Of a stretch of DNA of 64,000 nt, positions 1 to 9,543 are shown piece after piece; position 1 is the first letter of the stretch, and every line of letters begins with the position of its first letter. The stretch comes from Desulfotignum sp. (GTDB lineage: Bacteria; Desulfobacterota; Desulfobacteria; Desulfobacterales; Desulfobacteraceae). The notes beneath the pieces are model-generated. The model made no database searches. It saw nothing but the letters and a program-made list of their open reading frames with translations, and had not been told where the DNA came from. Location of the stretch: assembly GCA_011390335.1 (NCBI GenBank), contig JAABSO010000013.1, positions 1-64,000 on the forward strand. Direction: 5' to 3'. The position numbers and the translations under genes are program-made.

Positions 1-455
1 GTGACTGCGTTAATAATTGAGCGTGATTATATCACAGCTCGTCGGAGGGATCAGCCTTCTCATATTATCTGTTTGAGGACATACCTGCCCGCAGTTTTTG
101 CCGTTTAGCGCAGCATGCCCTACACCCTGTCAAACAGGACAGACGGGTGAGACCCACAGGAACCCCCCGGCACGGGTCTTTTGATACGCCGGTACCGGCA
201 GACATGGGTCTTTTTACCCACCGCGACCTTCCGACACGGGCCTGAAACCTCCAGATACCATCTTACACAGCTCTGGAAACAACAGAAATCGCAGAATGGT
301 TACTTGCGTCAGCCCTGGGATAAAGACGGTTAAGAATTGCACATTCGTATCTTCTGTGGTATGGCATGGTCATCAACCAGCAACAAAATTGGCATTGCAT
401 GCCTGAACACCTGTTCGCAAATGCTGACCAAATAAACAATAAAAGGAGAAAAACC
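1..455. other. Intergenic stretch with repeated CACGGGTC-like motifs
   Basis: I see no convincing gene here. The stretch holds three loosely repeated motifs of the form ACACGGGTCTTTT at about 171-184, 202-216 and 233-244, a perfect palindrome GCCGGTACCGGC near 189-200, and a small GGGT/ACCC hairpin around 208-222. Its end carries the ribosome binding site of the following gene (AGGAG at 444-448). The motifs could be a decayed terminator or repeat cluster; function is unknown. Confidence 0.4.
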
Positions 456-2375
456 ATGGGACTCAAAGAAGAACTGGAAGAAAAAGCAGAGGAATGTGAT
501 GCGCCCGAAGAGTACATTGCCGTAGCCAAAGAGATTGTGGACGGCCTGTCTGACAAGGAATGGGCTGCCGAACTTTTGGAAGAAGGAGCGGAATGGGCGG
601 AAACCTGGGAAGATGCCGTCACCTATGCCAAAGCCTGCCTGGACATCCTGGGGGACGAAGAAGCTGCTGCCGCCCATCTGGATGCAGGCAAAAACCTGTG
701 CACCACTGTGGAAGATTTTCTGGGCCTGGCCGCAGCCGCTTTAGAGATCAACCAGAAGGAAGCAGCCACGGAAATTTACAATGCTGCCGGCACAAAATGT
801 GTCAAAACCGCTGATTTTCTGGAGCTGAGCAAAAGTATTTCCACTGTGCTCAATGATGCAGACCTGGCAGAAAAAACAGTTGAAAAAGCCTTTGCAAAAT
901 GCAGCAAGACCCAGGATTTTGTGGAATTTGCCAAGTCGGTCCTGGAGATGTTTGAAGACAAGGACCGTGCCAGGGCTGTCTATACCAAAGCCATGGAAAA
1001 AGCATCCACAGCAGATGATTTCGACATCCTTGCCGCAGGTGCGGTAAAAGACCTCCAAGACAAGGATCTGGCCCGGCAGATCTATGAAAAAGCCCTGGCC
1101 TCTCTTACATCCGGCAATGAACTGCTCAAATTTGCTGAAACCGTCAATGAAAAGCTGGATGACAAAGCGTTTTTAAAATCCATCTACAAAAAAGCGGAAT
1201 CCGTATACACGGAATTTTCTGATTACCTGAAACTGGGAAAAGCAGCCTTTGAGATCACCGGGGATGCCCAATTCGCCTCGGAAATATTCCAGACAGCTGC
1301 TGCCACCAATCCTGCCTGCAGCCAGCTGGTGGACCTGGCCCTGGCCATGGCAAAGGACCTCAAAGATCCAAAAGCGGCCATTGCCGTGCTCAAGCAGGCC
1401 CAGGGAGCTGTGAAAAACAATGCGGATTTTATCAAGACCGCCAAAGCGATCCAGGAAGTTGTCACTGATGACAAGGAATGGACCGATGCTATCACCTTTC
1501 AGCTGGAAAAACGCGAAGAGTTCAAAGAATTGTATTCAGACTTCATCAACAGAGAACAGGAAACCAAATCCTGTGCCGCCAAGCGGGCTCTGGCCCATGA
1601 AATTGTTGAAAAAACAGGCGATACCTTTTATGGGGCCAAAATTTACAGGCAGGCACAGGATCTAACCCGCAACTTCAATGATTTCATCAAGCTTGCGTTG
1701 TGTGTCCATGATGATCTGGGAGATGATGCGTGGGTAAAAGAGATCTATACCATGCTTCTGGAAAGATGTGTGAGTTTGAGCCACTACACGGAACTCACCG
1801 ATGCCATTGAAGCCACCCTCAAGGATGAAAAATGGATCCGCAATATTTATAAGGATATTGAAGCAAAAAGCACGGAAAACAGCGATCTTGTAAAACTGGC
1901 TGCCATTGCTGTCAAAAAACTCAATGACACAGCCTGGGCCACGGATCTGCTGCAAAAGGCTGAAGCCGGCTGCAAAACCATGTATGATTATACCTTTGTG
2001 GCAGGGGCATATCTCCGGCTGCTTGGAGATAGGGAAAAGGCAGGTGCCCTGTTTGAGGCGGCAGAAGCCACATGCACCGACCGGCAATCCTATTCCCGTC
2101 TGGTAACCCTGGTGCAGGGCCAGACCACTGACACCTCATTTCTTACCCGTATTCTGATTTCAGCCAAACAGAAGCTCACCGGGTTTGAAGATTTGTTGTT
2201 TCTGGCCCAGACCGCCCTGATTCAGCTCAAAGACACACAGCTGGCTTCCCAGCTTTACACCCTGGCCGAAGAAAAAGCCGGTGACACCCGCCGGTTGTCC
2301 CGCCTGGCAACCAGCCTGGAAAACCAGATGGATGACAGTGCCTGGGCATCCAGGGTATTGCGAAAGATATCCTGA
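456..2375 (+). CDS. Helical-repeat (TPR/HEAT-like) protein of unknown function
   Basis: The 639-residue protein is acidic and made almost wholly of a degenerate repeat of about 34-36 residues. The pattern is DFLxLAxAxxxxLxDxxxAxxIYxxAxxxxxT, with roughly 16-17 units running from residue 20 to the end. This predicts paired antiparallel helices stacked into a solenoid, as in TPR, Sel1 or HEAT proteins, which usually act as binding scaffolds. There is no signal peptide, membrane segment or catalytic motif, so it is probably cytosolic. The ATG at 456 was chosen over an upstream in-frame start because AGGAG lies 7 nt before it. Most units share the same A-x-x-IY core, which suggests expansion by internal duplication. 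No neighbour indicates a partner. I do not recognise a named family. Confidence 0.85.
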   Translation: MGLKEELEEKAEECDAPEEYIAVAKEIVDGLSDKEWAAELLEEGAEWAETWEDAVTYAKACLDILGDEEAAAAHLDAGKNLCTTVEDFLGLAAAALEINQKEAATEIYNAAGTKCVKTADFLELSKSISTVLNDADLAEKTVEKAFAKCSKTQDFVEFAKSVLEMFEDKDRARAVYTKAMEKASTADDFDILAAGAVKDLQDKDLARQIYEKALASLTSGNELLKFAETVNEKLDDKAFLKSIYKKAESVYTEFSDYLKLGKAAFEITGDAQFASEIFQTAAATNPACSQLVDLALAMAKDLKDPKAAIAVLKQAQGAVKNNADFIKTAKAIQEVVTDDKEWTDAITFQLEKREEFKELYSDFINREQETKSCAAKRALAHEIVEKTGDTFYGAKIYRQAQDLTRNFNDFIKLALCVHDDLGDDAWVKEIYTMLLERCVSLSHYTELTDAIEATLKDEKWIRNIYKDIEAKSTENSDLVKLAAIAVKKLNDTAWATDLLQKAEAGCKTMYDYTFVAGAYLRLLGDREKAGALFEAAEATCTDRQSYSRLVTLVQGQTTDTSFLTRILISAKQKLTGFEDLLFLAQTALIQLKDTQLASQLYTLAEEKAGDTRRLSRLATSLENQMDDSAWASRVLRKIS

Positions 2376-2402
2376 TTGCACCAGGATAAAGAAACCTGAC
2401 CT

Positions 2403-2546
2403 ATGAAAACCCGGATTTTGAAATGGTTTTTACGCTTTGCCCTTACTCTGGTCATCTGTTTTTTTCCAGAAAAATGGCAGATATGGAAAGACCTGAAAAA
2501 TCCGGGTTTCCGGAACACAGCATTTTGTGCCGCACCTGAGGTCTGA
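2403..2546 (+). CDS. Doubtful 47-residue ORF with a hydrophobic segment
   Basis: An ATG-to-TGA frame directly after the helical-repeat gene would encode 47 residues with one hydrophobic stretch (FALTLVICFF) near residue 15. There is no good ribosome binding site. The frame also contains both arms of an inverted repeat (AACCCGGATTTT at about 2408-2419 and AAAATCCGGGTT at about 2496-2507), so the region may instead be a transcript-end structure. I regard it as unproven. Confidence 0.15.
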   Translation: MKTRILKWFLRFALTLVICFFPEKWQIWKDLKNPGFRNTAFCAAPEV

Positions 2547-2639
2547 AAAGCAGATTGTGTCCGCATTGCCCGCATCCGGCTTTTTTCCGGCCGAAGCCAG
2601 CCTGCTGCAGCCCAGGGACGTTATTTTACAATACTAAGA

Positions 2640-2971
2640 TTATGTCATAAAAATATAGGTCACCACCCCTGCAGCGGCAAGCCAGATACTGGTGATATTG
2701 CTCACCGTGATATTGAGCATGGCTGCCAGGTATTTACCACGGCTTAACAGGGTCAGACAGCTTTTAAACTCCGGCCAGCACGAAAAAACCGATCACCCCT
2801 TTGGGGGCATGGCTGTGTTCAGAGGCAAAACTTACCACGGGATCAAGAAAATATCCGGCACACCAGTGCGGCTGCGATCAGCAGAACAGGGTTCATGAAA
2901 TTTGATCCCAGGGGCGTGCTTGCGGCAAAGAGCAAATCCAGCCTATGGTATTTACCAAAAAAATGTATCAC
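2640..2971 (-). pseudogene. Frameshifted remnant of a small membrane protein gene
   Basis: On the minus strand three consecutive pieces of plausible protein lie in different frames. The first holds LLFAASTPLGSNFMNPVLL and stops near 2848. A second, in a shifted frame, reads GYFLDPVVSFASEHS and GVIGFFVLAGV and stops near 2765. A third, in another frame, reads LAAMLNITVSNITSIWLAAAG and ends at TAA 2640. All are hydrophobic and continue one another in order, so one gene has suffered at least two frameshifts. An AGGAG-GTG start-like signal sits at 2971-2979. The GSNF and NITVSNIT motifs loosely recall sodium/calcium exchanger-type membrane proteins, but that family assignment is a guess. Without comparison the original length is unknown; it is probably also truncated at the 5' end. 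Confidence 0.5.
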
Positions 2972-3156
2972 TTATCTCCTTTTATGGCGCATCCTCAATA
3001 GGAATGTTGTCTGCATTGTCTTTTATGGGTTGCTGTCTCCAATATAAAAAATCATGCATTATATGGCAAATACCAAAATGGAAATTCACATTGCAGACAT
3101 ATGGTTATTGAATAAACCCTTTTGTCAGGATAAGATCTGTATGACAGTTTTTTAAC

Positions 3157-6100
3157 ATGCAACACACAAATCCTCAGGGGATATCTTTGAACACATTTGC
3201 CATAAAATCCCTATTTTTCGACCAGCGGGACCATGACCTGATCAGGATTGTCAATTCTGTTTATGATGCGGATGCCAGACTGGGGTATATACGAAAACTG
3301 TACTACCCTTTTTTCCACCCGCTGGGCATCAAAGAGCTGGCTGAGTCAAAAGGCCTTCACACAGCCTATGCCATTGTCAACCTGCTGGAATCCATGGAAA
3401 GGGGGGGCATTGAAAACCGTCTGGCAGCACTCAAGGCGTTAAAACACGCGGTGCTTGATACGGCTGACGGCCCCATGCCCAAAAACACGGCCCGGGTGCT
3501 TTTACAGATCATGAAGGAACTGGTGCGGGCCAAAGGCAAGGATGCCCGACAACTGCAGCTGGCCCATAACTTCAGACTGGCTGCATTCGGCAAACCCAGG
3601 GTTATAAGAAAACTGCTCTCACACTACCACCTTCTGGAAATGCCTGAAGAATGGAACCAGATTACATTTGATGACCATGTGCATGATGCCAATACATCCG
3701 GAAGAAAATCCCCCACCCATCTGATCATGGATGCATGGATAAAAGGCATCCGCAGGCTGCGGGTAATATATTACCATTATATTGAACCCAGGTTTGCCCT
3801 TGAACTCATTGAAGCGGCAAAAATAATGGAAATTGATCTGCGCATCGGCATTGAATTTAAAGCCAGATACCGGAACCACTATATTTCATTTATCTGGGTT
3901 GCCCGTGGCCTTGCCGATGCAGAAGCATTTTTGTGTTTCCTTGCTGAGCCCCATGTGCTGAAATTCATGGAACAGGGACAGGCAGTACTGCAATTTCAAA
4001 AAAAACATGTTCTCGGGCTTTTGAAAACCTTCAATGAGGTGCATCTGGATGATATGTGCCGGGATCTGGATATTACAATGCCAGCCCTCAGCCCGGAAGA
4101 ATTTTTGCAGTTTTCATCTCCTGGCCAGCCCTCTGTTCCATATCTTGCAGAATATATCCACAAAATGGCTGTTCTATCCATGAAAAATCGCCTTGATGAA
4201 CTGCATGAAATCTTCCGCCGGTCAGATGCCCAAAAACAGGAACAGATCAACGCCCGGATAGAAAAAATGGATTGTTTCAGTGCCAGGGATATCATTGAGA
4301 CCTATTTGAACCCTGAACAGCACCCTGACATTTTTGCACTGTCTGCTGAAAATGGCCGGACGGAAATGCCTGACCGGCTGAAACTGACCCATACCCGATT
4401 TTTGGAAACCATTGCACAGCTGCACTATGATTTTCGCCTTACCCTTAAACTGGGCAATCTTCAGCCTGAAGATGTGCTCGAAATTCTGTATGAATCAAAG
4501 GGACTGGTCACCCGTCTTGAAATCATCAATTTAAAAGATTTTGTTTCCGGAAAAACAGAGCATGTCTTTTCCATCAATGAGCTGCAAAAAGCAATTAACG
4601 GCGGCAGCGTCTTAAAATTGAAGCGATCGGTCCGTCAGATTATATCCTGCGTGGAAAAAACGAACTATCTGGACAGATCAGACCGGCTGAAAAAACTTTT
4701 CAATATCCTTTATGATATCAATGCCCTCAAAAACATGTATGCTGCATACCCCCTCAAATCCAGGATAGGAAGTGACTCCACAGGAAAGGCGCACCAGGCG
4801 CACGGCATGGGATTCGGCATTGTGACGACCCTTCCCTTTCGGTCTAAAAAAATAATTGCCAATACTGCCGGAGACAGGCGCATACTTCCGGCAAATATCA
4901 GTGTTAATCAACGCATGACGGCTTTTTCCCGGGAAAACATGCATCCTTTTTTCACATGGACACTGGCTGTTTTAAAATGGCTGCCCGGCCTTGATCAGAT
5001 CATGTTTGTCAAAAAAAAAGAGTGGGTATTTGAATCCTTTGTTCTGGACATGAAAAAAAAAGGAAATATTGTTACCCTCGGCGGTATACAAAGGCGGATC
5101 AGAAATGGCATCGGCCTTGATCTTTCCAGCCCCCGAAAAAAAGATATCCAGAAATCATGGGAAAACCTCAACACCAGATTTAAAAACTGTCTTAAAATTT
5201 TCATGGGGTTTGTTCCGGCATTTATCTGCTTTTTTCTCACCAAAGAATGGTGGCTTCTGGCCTGGTTCGGTGCATTCATCTGGTTTGGCATTACCGGCTT
5301 CAGGGTCATTTTGCAATCGGTTCTCGGCGGCGGGGGCATCAAACGGTCCTCATTGACCAAATGGAACAATTATGTCAGCTGGGACAGATTGACCGATGCC
5401 CTGTTTTTCACAGGATTTTCCGTACCGCTTCTGGATTTTCTGATCAAGACCAAACTGCTTGACAACTCCTTTGGCATCAATATGCAGACCAGCCCAGTTG
5501 CATTGTATACGGTAATGGCCTTTGCCAACGGCATATACCTGTCAGCCCACAATGCCTTTCGCGGGCTTCCCAAAGCCATGGTAACGGGAAATTTTTTCAG
5601 AAGTATCCTTTCCATACCGGTTGCACTGGTATTTAATATGGGTATCGGTTTCATATTATCTTTTTTCAACGTCCCGTCTGTCAACACAGTTTTGCAGACA
5701 TGGGCGGCCATTATTTCCAAAACAGCTTCAGATACTGTTGCAGGAATAATAGAAGGCACAGTGGACCGGTTCCAGAATCTGAAACTGCGAAAACGGGATG
5801 TTAACAAGAAATTTTCAGATCTTTTCGACACATATGCGAAGCTGGAAATGCTGTTTCCTGAAACAAAAGAGCTCAAAATTCTGGAAAAACCTGAGGCGCT
5901 TTTTGCCGGCAGAAACGCTGAAGCAAAAGACCTTGCTGTCATGGTAATTATCCATTCTCTGGACCTGTTTTACTTCTGGATGTATTTGCCTAGAGGAAGA
6001 ATGACCATTGTAGAAATGGTTTCACAGCTGACCCCTGAAGAAAAGACCATTTTTTTCCAGGCCCAAAAGATGCTGGCGTATGAACAGTTTATCAGCAGAT

Positions 6101-6258
6101 TGTTTGTGGACGGCATCCTGGGAAGACATTTTTCCCGGCCATTGTCTTTTTACCTGACCACATACCAGAAGTATCTCAGATCCATTGAAAAAATTCATTT
6201 GCCCCGTCAGACCAATCACGCCATAACCTGCAAAGAGTCAATGTTACATGACCGTTGA
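3157..6258 (+). CDS. Large membrane protein with a degenerate PHP-like domain
   Basis: This 1033-residue protein has a mostly helical soluble N-terminal two-thirds and a membrane region near residues 680-850 (at least three or four hydrophobic segments), followed by a soluble C-terminus. Around residues 170-240 it reads like a PHP phosphoesterase motif I region: DDHVHDANTSG, then SPTHLIMDAWIKGIRRLRV and an Ile/Tyr-rich strand where PHP proteins have TDH. The first His pair (H174, H176) is kept but the later metal ligands are not obvious, so activity is doubtful. No ribosome binding site is seen upstream of the ATG, leaving the start uncertain. It stands alone, convergent with pepP. Function is unknown. 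Confidence 0.8.
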   Translation: MQHTNPQGISLNTFAIKSLFFDQRDHDLIRIVNSVYDADARLGYIRKLYYPFFHPLGIKELAESKGLHTAYAIVNLLESMERGGIENRLAALKALKHAVLDTADGPMPKNTARVLLQIMKELVRAKGKDARQLQLAHNFRLAAFGKPRVIRKLLSHYHLLEMPEEWNQITFDDHVHDANTSGRKSPTHLIMDAWIKGIRRLRVIYYHYIEPRFALELIEAAKIMEIDLRIGIEFKARYRNHYISFIWVARGLADAEAFLCFLAEPHVLKFMEQGQAVLQFQKKHVLGLLKTFNEVHLDDMCRDLDITMPALSPEEFLQFSSPGQPSVPYLAEYIHKMAVLSMKNRLDELHEIFRRSDAQKQEQINARIEKMDCFSARDIIETYLNPEQHPDIFALSAENGRTEMPDRLKLTHTRFLETIAQLHYDFRLTLKLGNLQPEDVLEILYESKGLVTRLEIINLKDFVSGKTEHVFSINELQKAINGGSVLKLKRSVRQIISCVEKTNYLDRSDRLKKLFNILYDINALKNMYAAYPLKSRIGSDSTGKAHQAHGMGFGIVTTLPFRSKKIIANTAGDRRILPANISVNQRMTAFSRENMHPFFTWTLAVLKWLPGLDQIMFVKKKEWVFESFVLDMKKKGNIVTLGGIQRRIRNGIGLDLSSPRKKDIQKSWENLNTRFKNCLKIFMGFVPAFICFFLTKEWWLLAWFGAFIWFGITGFRVILQSVLGGGGIKRSSLTKWNNYVSWDRLTDALFFTGFSVPLLDFLIKTKLLDNSFGINMQTSPVALYTVMAFANGIYLSAHNAFRGLPKAMVTGNFFRSILSIPVALVFNMGIGFILSFFNVPSVNTVLQTWAAIISKTASDTVAGIIEGTVDRFQNLKLRKRDVNKKFSDLFDTYAKLEMLFPETKELKILEKPEALFAGRNAEAKDLAVMVIIHSLDLFYFWMYLPRGRMTIVEMVSQLTPEEKTIFFQAQKMLAYEQFISRLFVDGILGRHFSRPLSFYLTTYQKYLRSIEKIHLPRQTNHAITCKESMLHDR

Positions 6259-6279
6259 ATAATGGCTGATGGTCTTTTA

Positions 6280-8058
6280 TTACAGGGGCGCGGTTTTACT
6301 CCCAAGCCAGGATGCTGTTTCAGACGTCAGATGGGGCGAAAGGAGATCAAATACCTGCTGGTGATACTGGTTAAGCCACCGGGTTTCCGAAGGTGTAAGT
6401 AAAGCTGTGTCCACAAGCGTGCGTTCAAAATGGCACCAGGTGAGGTTTTCAAAAGCCAGAAAGGCACCGAATGCCGTTTTTTTGGCTTTTGTCACCAGCA
6501 CCATGTTCTCTAAGCGGATGCCGTATGCTCCCTCCCGGTATATCCCGGGCTCATTGGTCAGCAGCATGCCGGGTTCCAGGGCCACATCCACGGGATGGGG
6601 ACTGATCCTGGCAGGGCCTTCATGGACGCACAGAAAAAATCCCACCCCGTGGCCGGTGCCATGGCCGAAATTCATGCCCTGCTGCCACAAAAACTGCCGG
6701 GCCAGGGTGTCGATCTGGAACCCTTTGGTGCCTTCGGGAAAACAGGCTTCTGCCACGGCAATATGCCCTTTAAGCACCAGGGTATAGTCCTGAATCTGCT
6801 GGAGGGTCGGGCTGCCCAGACAGATGGTGCGGGTAATATCGGTTGTACCGGTCAGGTAATTGCCGCCGGAATCGGTCAGGAACATGCTATTGTTCTGAAT
6901 CTGAACATCGCTTTCTTTGGTGGCGCTATAGTGGCACATGGCGGAATGTGCACCACAGGCCATAATGGGGTCAAAGCTGTTTTCCATAAAATCGGTCTGC
7001 CGGCTGCGCAGATCAAACAGTTTCTCTGCTGCACTGATTTCCGACACAGCTTCTTTGGCATCCCGGGTGGCCAGCCAGTGCAGAAACCGGGTGACCGCCA
7101 CCCCGTCCTTGACAGCGGTATCCCGCAGGTGTTGTATCTGAACGGCATTTTTCACTGCTTTGAGCTGTGTTGCAGGACCTGTTTTTTCTATGATGCGGCA
7201 GGTCGGGTTGACAGCGGAGGATACCGCTGCGGAAACCATGTTCGGATCCAGCAGAACACAGGCTTTGTCCGGCAGCTTTTCCAGGGCAAAAAAGATATCT
7301 TTGTATACTGACAACCGGACACCGTCTGCTGTCAGAACAGCTGCAAGGTTTTTATCCACCTTATCCGGATGGATAAACAGCTGCGTATGTTCCAGGCCCA
7401 TGAGGGCAAAGGCGATATTAACCGGGTTGTTGGGGGCATCCGATCCCCGCAGGTTAAAGGTCCAGGCAATGTCCTCCAGGCCGGTCATGACATACCAGCG
7501 GGCACCAGCTGCATTCATGGCATCCCGGATCTTTTGTATCTTCTCAGTCCGGGTCTGTCCGGCAAACCGGATGGAAAAATCCCAGGCTTTTGTGGCCGGC
7601 ATGGCAGGTCGCTTCTGCCAGACCCTTGACACCAGGTCCAGATCTGTTCTCAAACCAATGTTTCGTATTTCCCAATGCTCCCTGTATTTTTTTTCCTGAT
7701 TTCTGGAAATCACCTGTCCGTCAATGGCTGCCACATCATTTTCAGACAGGTTTTCAAAAATCCAGTCGTAAAATTCAGGCACATCAGGCTCTCCGGACTT
7801 GAAGAGCGCAAATTCCGATTCCCTGATCTGGGATGCGGCCTGTATCCAATACCGGAAATCTGTCCAGAGAATGGCCTTGTCTGCCGTGACCACGGCAACC
7901 CCGGCAGAGCCGGTAAAACCGGTAAGCCAGGCCCTTGCCTGCCAGTGGGCGGTGACATATTCACTCTGGTGGGGATCTGCACTGGGCACCACCAGTGCAG
8001 CGATCTGTTCGGCTGCCATTATCTGTCTTAGGGCCGCCAGTTTTTCAGAAGCGTTCAC
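6280..8058 (-). CDS. pepP: Xaa-Pro aminopeptidase (M24B, long cytosolic type)
   Basis: The 592-residue product removes an N-terminal residue preceding proline from peptides in the cytosol. It has the three-domain layout of the long aminopeptidase P family: two creatinase-N-like domains (about 1-310) and a pita-bread catalytic domain (about 320-540) with a short C-terminal extension. All five dinuclear metal ligands are visible: D396 and D407 in the TDSGGNY...TTDITRT segment, H470 in HGTGHGVG, E503 in NEPG and E517 in RLEN. The start is GTG at 8058 with AGGA 8 nt upstream. The length of about 590 residues matches the eukaryotic-like bacterial subgroup rather than E. coli PepP (about 440). It fits a neighbourhood devoted to amino-acid use. 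Confidence 0.93.
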   Translation of the reverse strand: MNASEKLAALRQIMAAEQIAALVVPSADPHQSEYVTAHWQARAWLTGFTGSAGVAVVTADKAILWTDFRYWIQAASQIRESEFALFKSGEPDVPEFYDWIFENLSENDVAAIDGQVISRNQEKKYREHWEIRNIGLRTDLDLVSRVWQKRPAMPATKAWDFSIRFAGQTRTEKIQKIRDAMNAAGARWYVMTGLEDIAWTFNLRGSDAPNNPVNIAFALMGLEHTQLFIHPDKVDKNLAAVLTADGVRLSVYKDIFFALEKLPDKACVLLDPNMVSAAVSSAVNPTCRIIEKTGPATQLKAVKNAVQIQHLRDTAVKDGVAVTRFLHWLATRDAKEAVSEISAAEKLFDLRSRQTDFMENSFDPIMACGAHSAMCHYSATKESDVQIQNNSMFLTDSGGNYLTGTTDITRTICLGSPTLQQIQDYTLVLKGHIAVAEACFPEGTKGFQIDTLARQFLWQQGMNFGHGTGHGVGFFLCVHEGPARISPHPVDVALEPGMLLTNEPGIYREGAYGIRLENMVLVTKAKKTAFGAFLAFENLTWCHFERTLVDTALLTPSETRWLNQYHQQVFDLLSPHLTSETASWLGSKTAPL

Positions 8059-8294
8059 TATGGTTTCCTATTCAACCTTGAATTTATGGATCAAATCATC
8101 CATATGGATTTTCATGATTTTGTCCTCTGGCATACACTGTTTACACATATTTCTCAATCTTTTTTGTCATACCCGAAACCCCTCTTTTTAAAAACCGCTG
8201 TTTGTTGTATACCCTGACCAGAAACCGGCACGCCATTATATAATGACCATTCCGGCATTTTTTTGGCATAATATAAAGGAGAATACACATCCTG

Positions 8295-9437
8295 ATGAAC
8301 CCATTATTTGATACCCTCATTGACCGAAACCATACCCACTCCATGAAATGGGAAAAATACGAAGGTACCGATATTCTGCCCATGTGGGTTGCGGACATGG
8401 ATTTTAAGGCACCACCGGCAATCCTGGATGCCCTTCAAAAAACCATCACCCACGGTGTGCTGGGATATACGATGGTTCCCCATGATCTGAACCGGATTGT
8501 AATATCGCGCCTTGCGGCCCTGTACGGCTGGAAAGTGGAACCGGACTGGCTGGTCTGGGTTCCTGGTGTGGTTTCCGGCCTGAACGCGGTCTGCCGTACC
8601 GTTGGCACACAGGACCAGGCCATTGTCACCACCACCCCCATCTATCCCCCTTTTTTATCGGTATCAGACCACTGCGGCAAACCCCTGCACACCCTTCCCA
8701 TGGTCACGGAGGCAGGCCGGACCTCCCTGGATTTTGCAGGGCTTGAAAAGCTGTTTCAAAAAAAACCGGCTCTGTTTTTGTTCTGCAGCCCCTACAACCC
8801 CTGCGGTACCCTTTTCACCACAGAGGAACTCAACCGGCTGGCAGACCTGTGTGACGCATATGATGTGATTTTATGCAGTGATGAGATCCACAGTGATTTT
8901 GTTCTGGATCCATACAACCGGCATATCCCTTCAGCCACAGTTTCAAAGCGTGCTTCCGAACGCACCATCACCCTGATGGCGCCTTCCAAGACTTATAATA
9001 TTCCGGGCCTGGGATGCTCCTTTGCCGTGATTTCCGATCCCGGCCTGCGCAACCGGTTCAAAGCCGCCTGCAAAGGCACGCTGCCCTCTGTGAATCTCAT
9101 GGGATTTGCCGCTGCAAAGGCTGCCTATGCATCCTGCGACGACTGGCTGGCACAGCTGATCACCTATCTTCGCGCTAACCGGGACAACGTGGTGGCACAG
9201 GTCAATAAAATGCCGGGCTGCCGCGTTGATCCCATCCAGGCCACCTATCTTGCCTGGATAGATGTCAGGGAAACGGAGCTGGCTGATCCGGTGGGCTTTT
9301 TTGAAAAGGCCGGCATCGGGCTATCTGACGGCAAATATTTCGGGGCACCCGGGTTTGTCCGGCTCAATTTCGGATGCCCTGCCGCCCTCCTGGACAAAGG
9401 CCTGCAGCGCATGGAAAAAGCACTGCAAACCCTTTGA
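8295..9437 (+). CDS. malY: MalY/PatB-type PLP C-S lyase (cystathionine beta-lyase)
   Basis: This 380-residue fold-type I PLP enzyme belongs to the MalY/PatB group. These enzymes cleave cystathionine or cysteine S-conjugates to a thiol (or sulfide), pyruvate and ammonia. Seen in the sequence: the early motif LPMWVADMDF, the CSPYNPCG segment that contacts PLP, the SDEIHSDFV aspartate region, and the Schiff-base lysine in APSKTYNIPGLG. AGGAG lies about 11 nt before the ATG, and TATAAT at 8239-8244 could be its -10 box. It is followed after 106 nt by tryptophanase, another PLP beta-lyase, so the two may form an amino-acid catabolic unit. The in vivo substrate (cystathionine or cysteine) cannot be told. 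Confidence 0.9.
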   Translation: MNPLFDTLIDRNHTHSMKWEKYEGTDILPMWVADMDFKAPPAILDALQKTITHGVLGYTMVPHDLNRIVISRLAALYGWKVEPDWLVWVPGVVSGLNAVCRTVGTQDQAIVTTTPIYPPFLSVSDHCGKPLHTLPMVTEAGRTSLDFAGLEKLFQKKPALFLFCSPYNPCGTLFTTEELNRLADLCDAYDVILCSDEIHSDFVLDPYNRHIPSATVSKRASERTITLMAPSKTYNIPGLGCSFAVISDPGLRNRFKAACKGTLPSVNLMGFAAAKAAYASCDDWLAQLITYLRANRDNVVAQVNKMPGCRVDPIQATYLAWIDVRETELADPVGFFEKAGIGLSDGKYFGAPGFVRLNFGCPAALLDKGLQRMEKALQTL

Positions 9438-9543
9438 CATGCCACCCATTCACGTATATGAATGTATGATAATTGTGTAACCGACGCAGATCAAACAGAC
9501 GGTACATATTGACCAACCGCAAAACCTTTTTCCGGAGACATAC

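Noticed and set aside
2692..3111. Two short plus-strand frames (68 and 69 codons)
   Set aside because: They overlay the minus-strand pseudogene and AT-rich spacer, with no ribosome site and no protein-like pattern.
9438..9543. tnaC leader peptide before tryptophanase
   Set aside because: No short frame with a Trp codon and ribosome site exists in the 106-nt leader.
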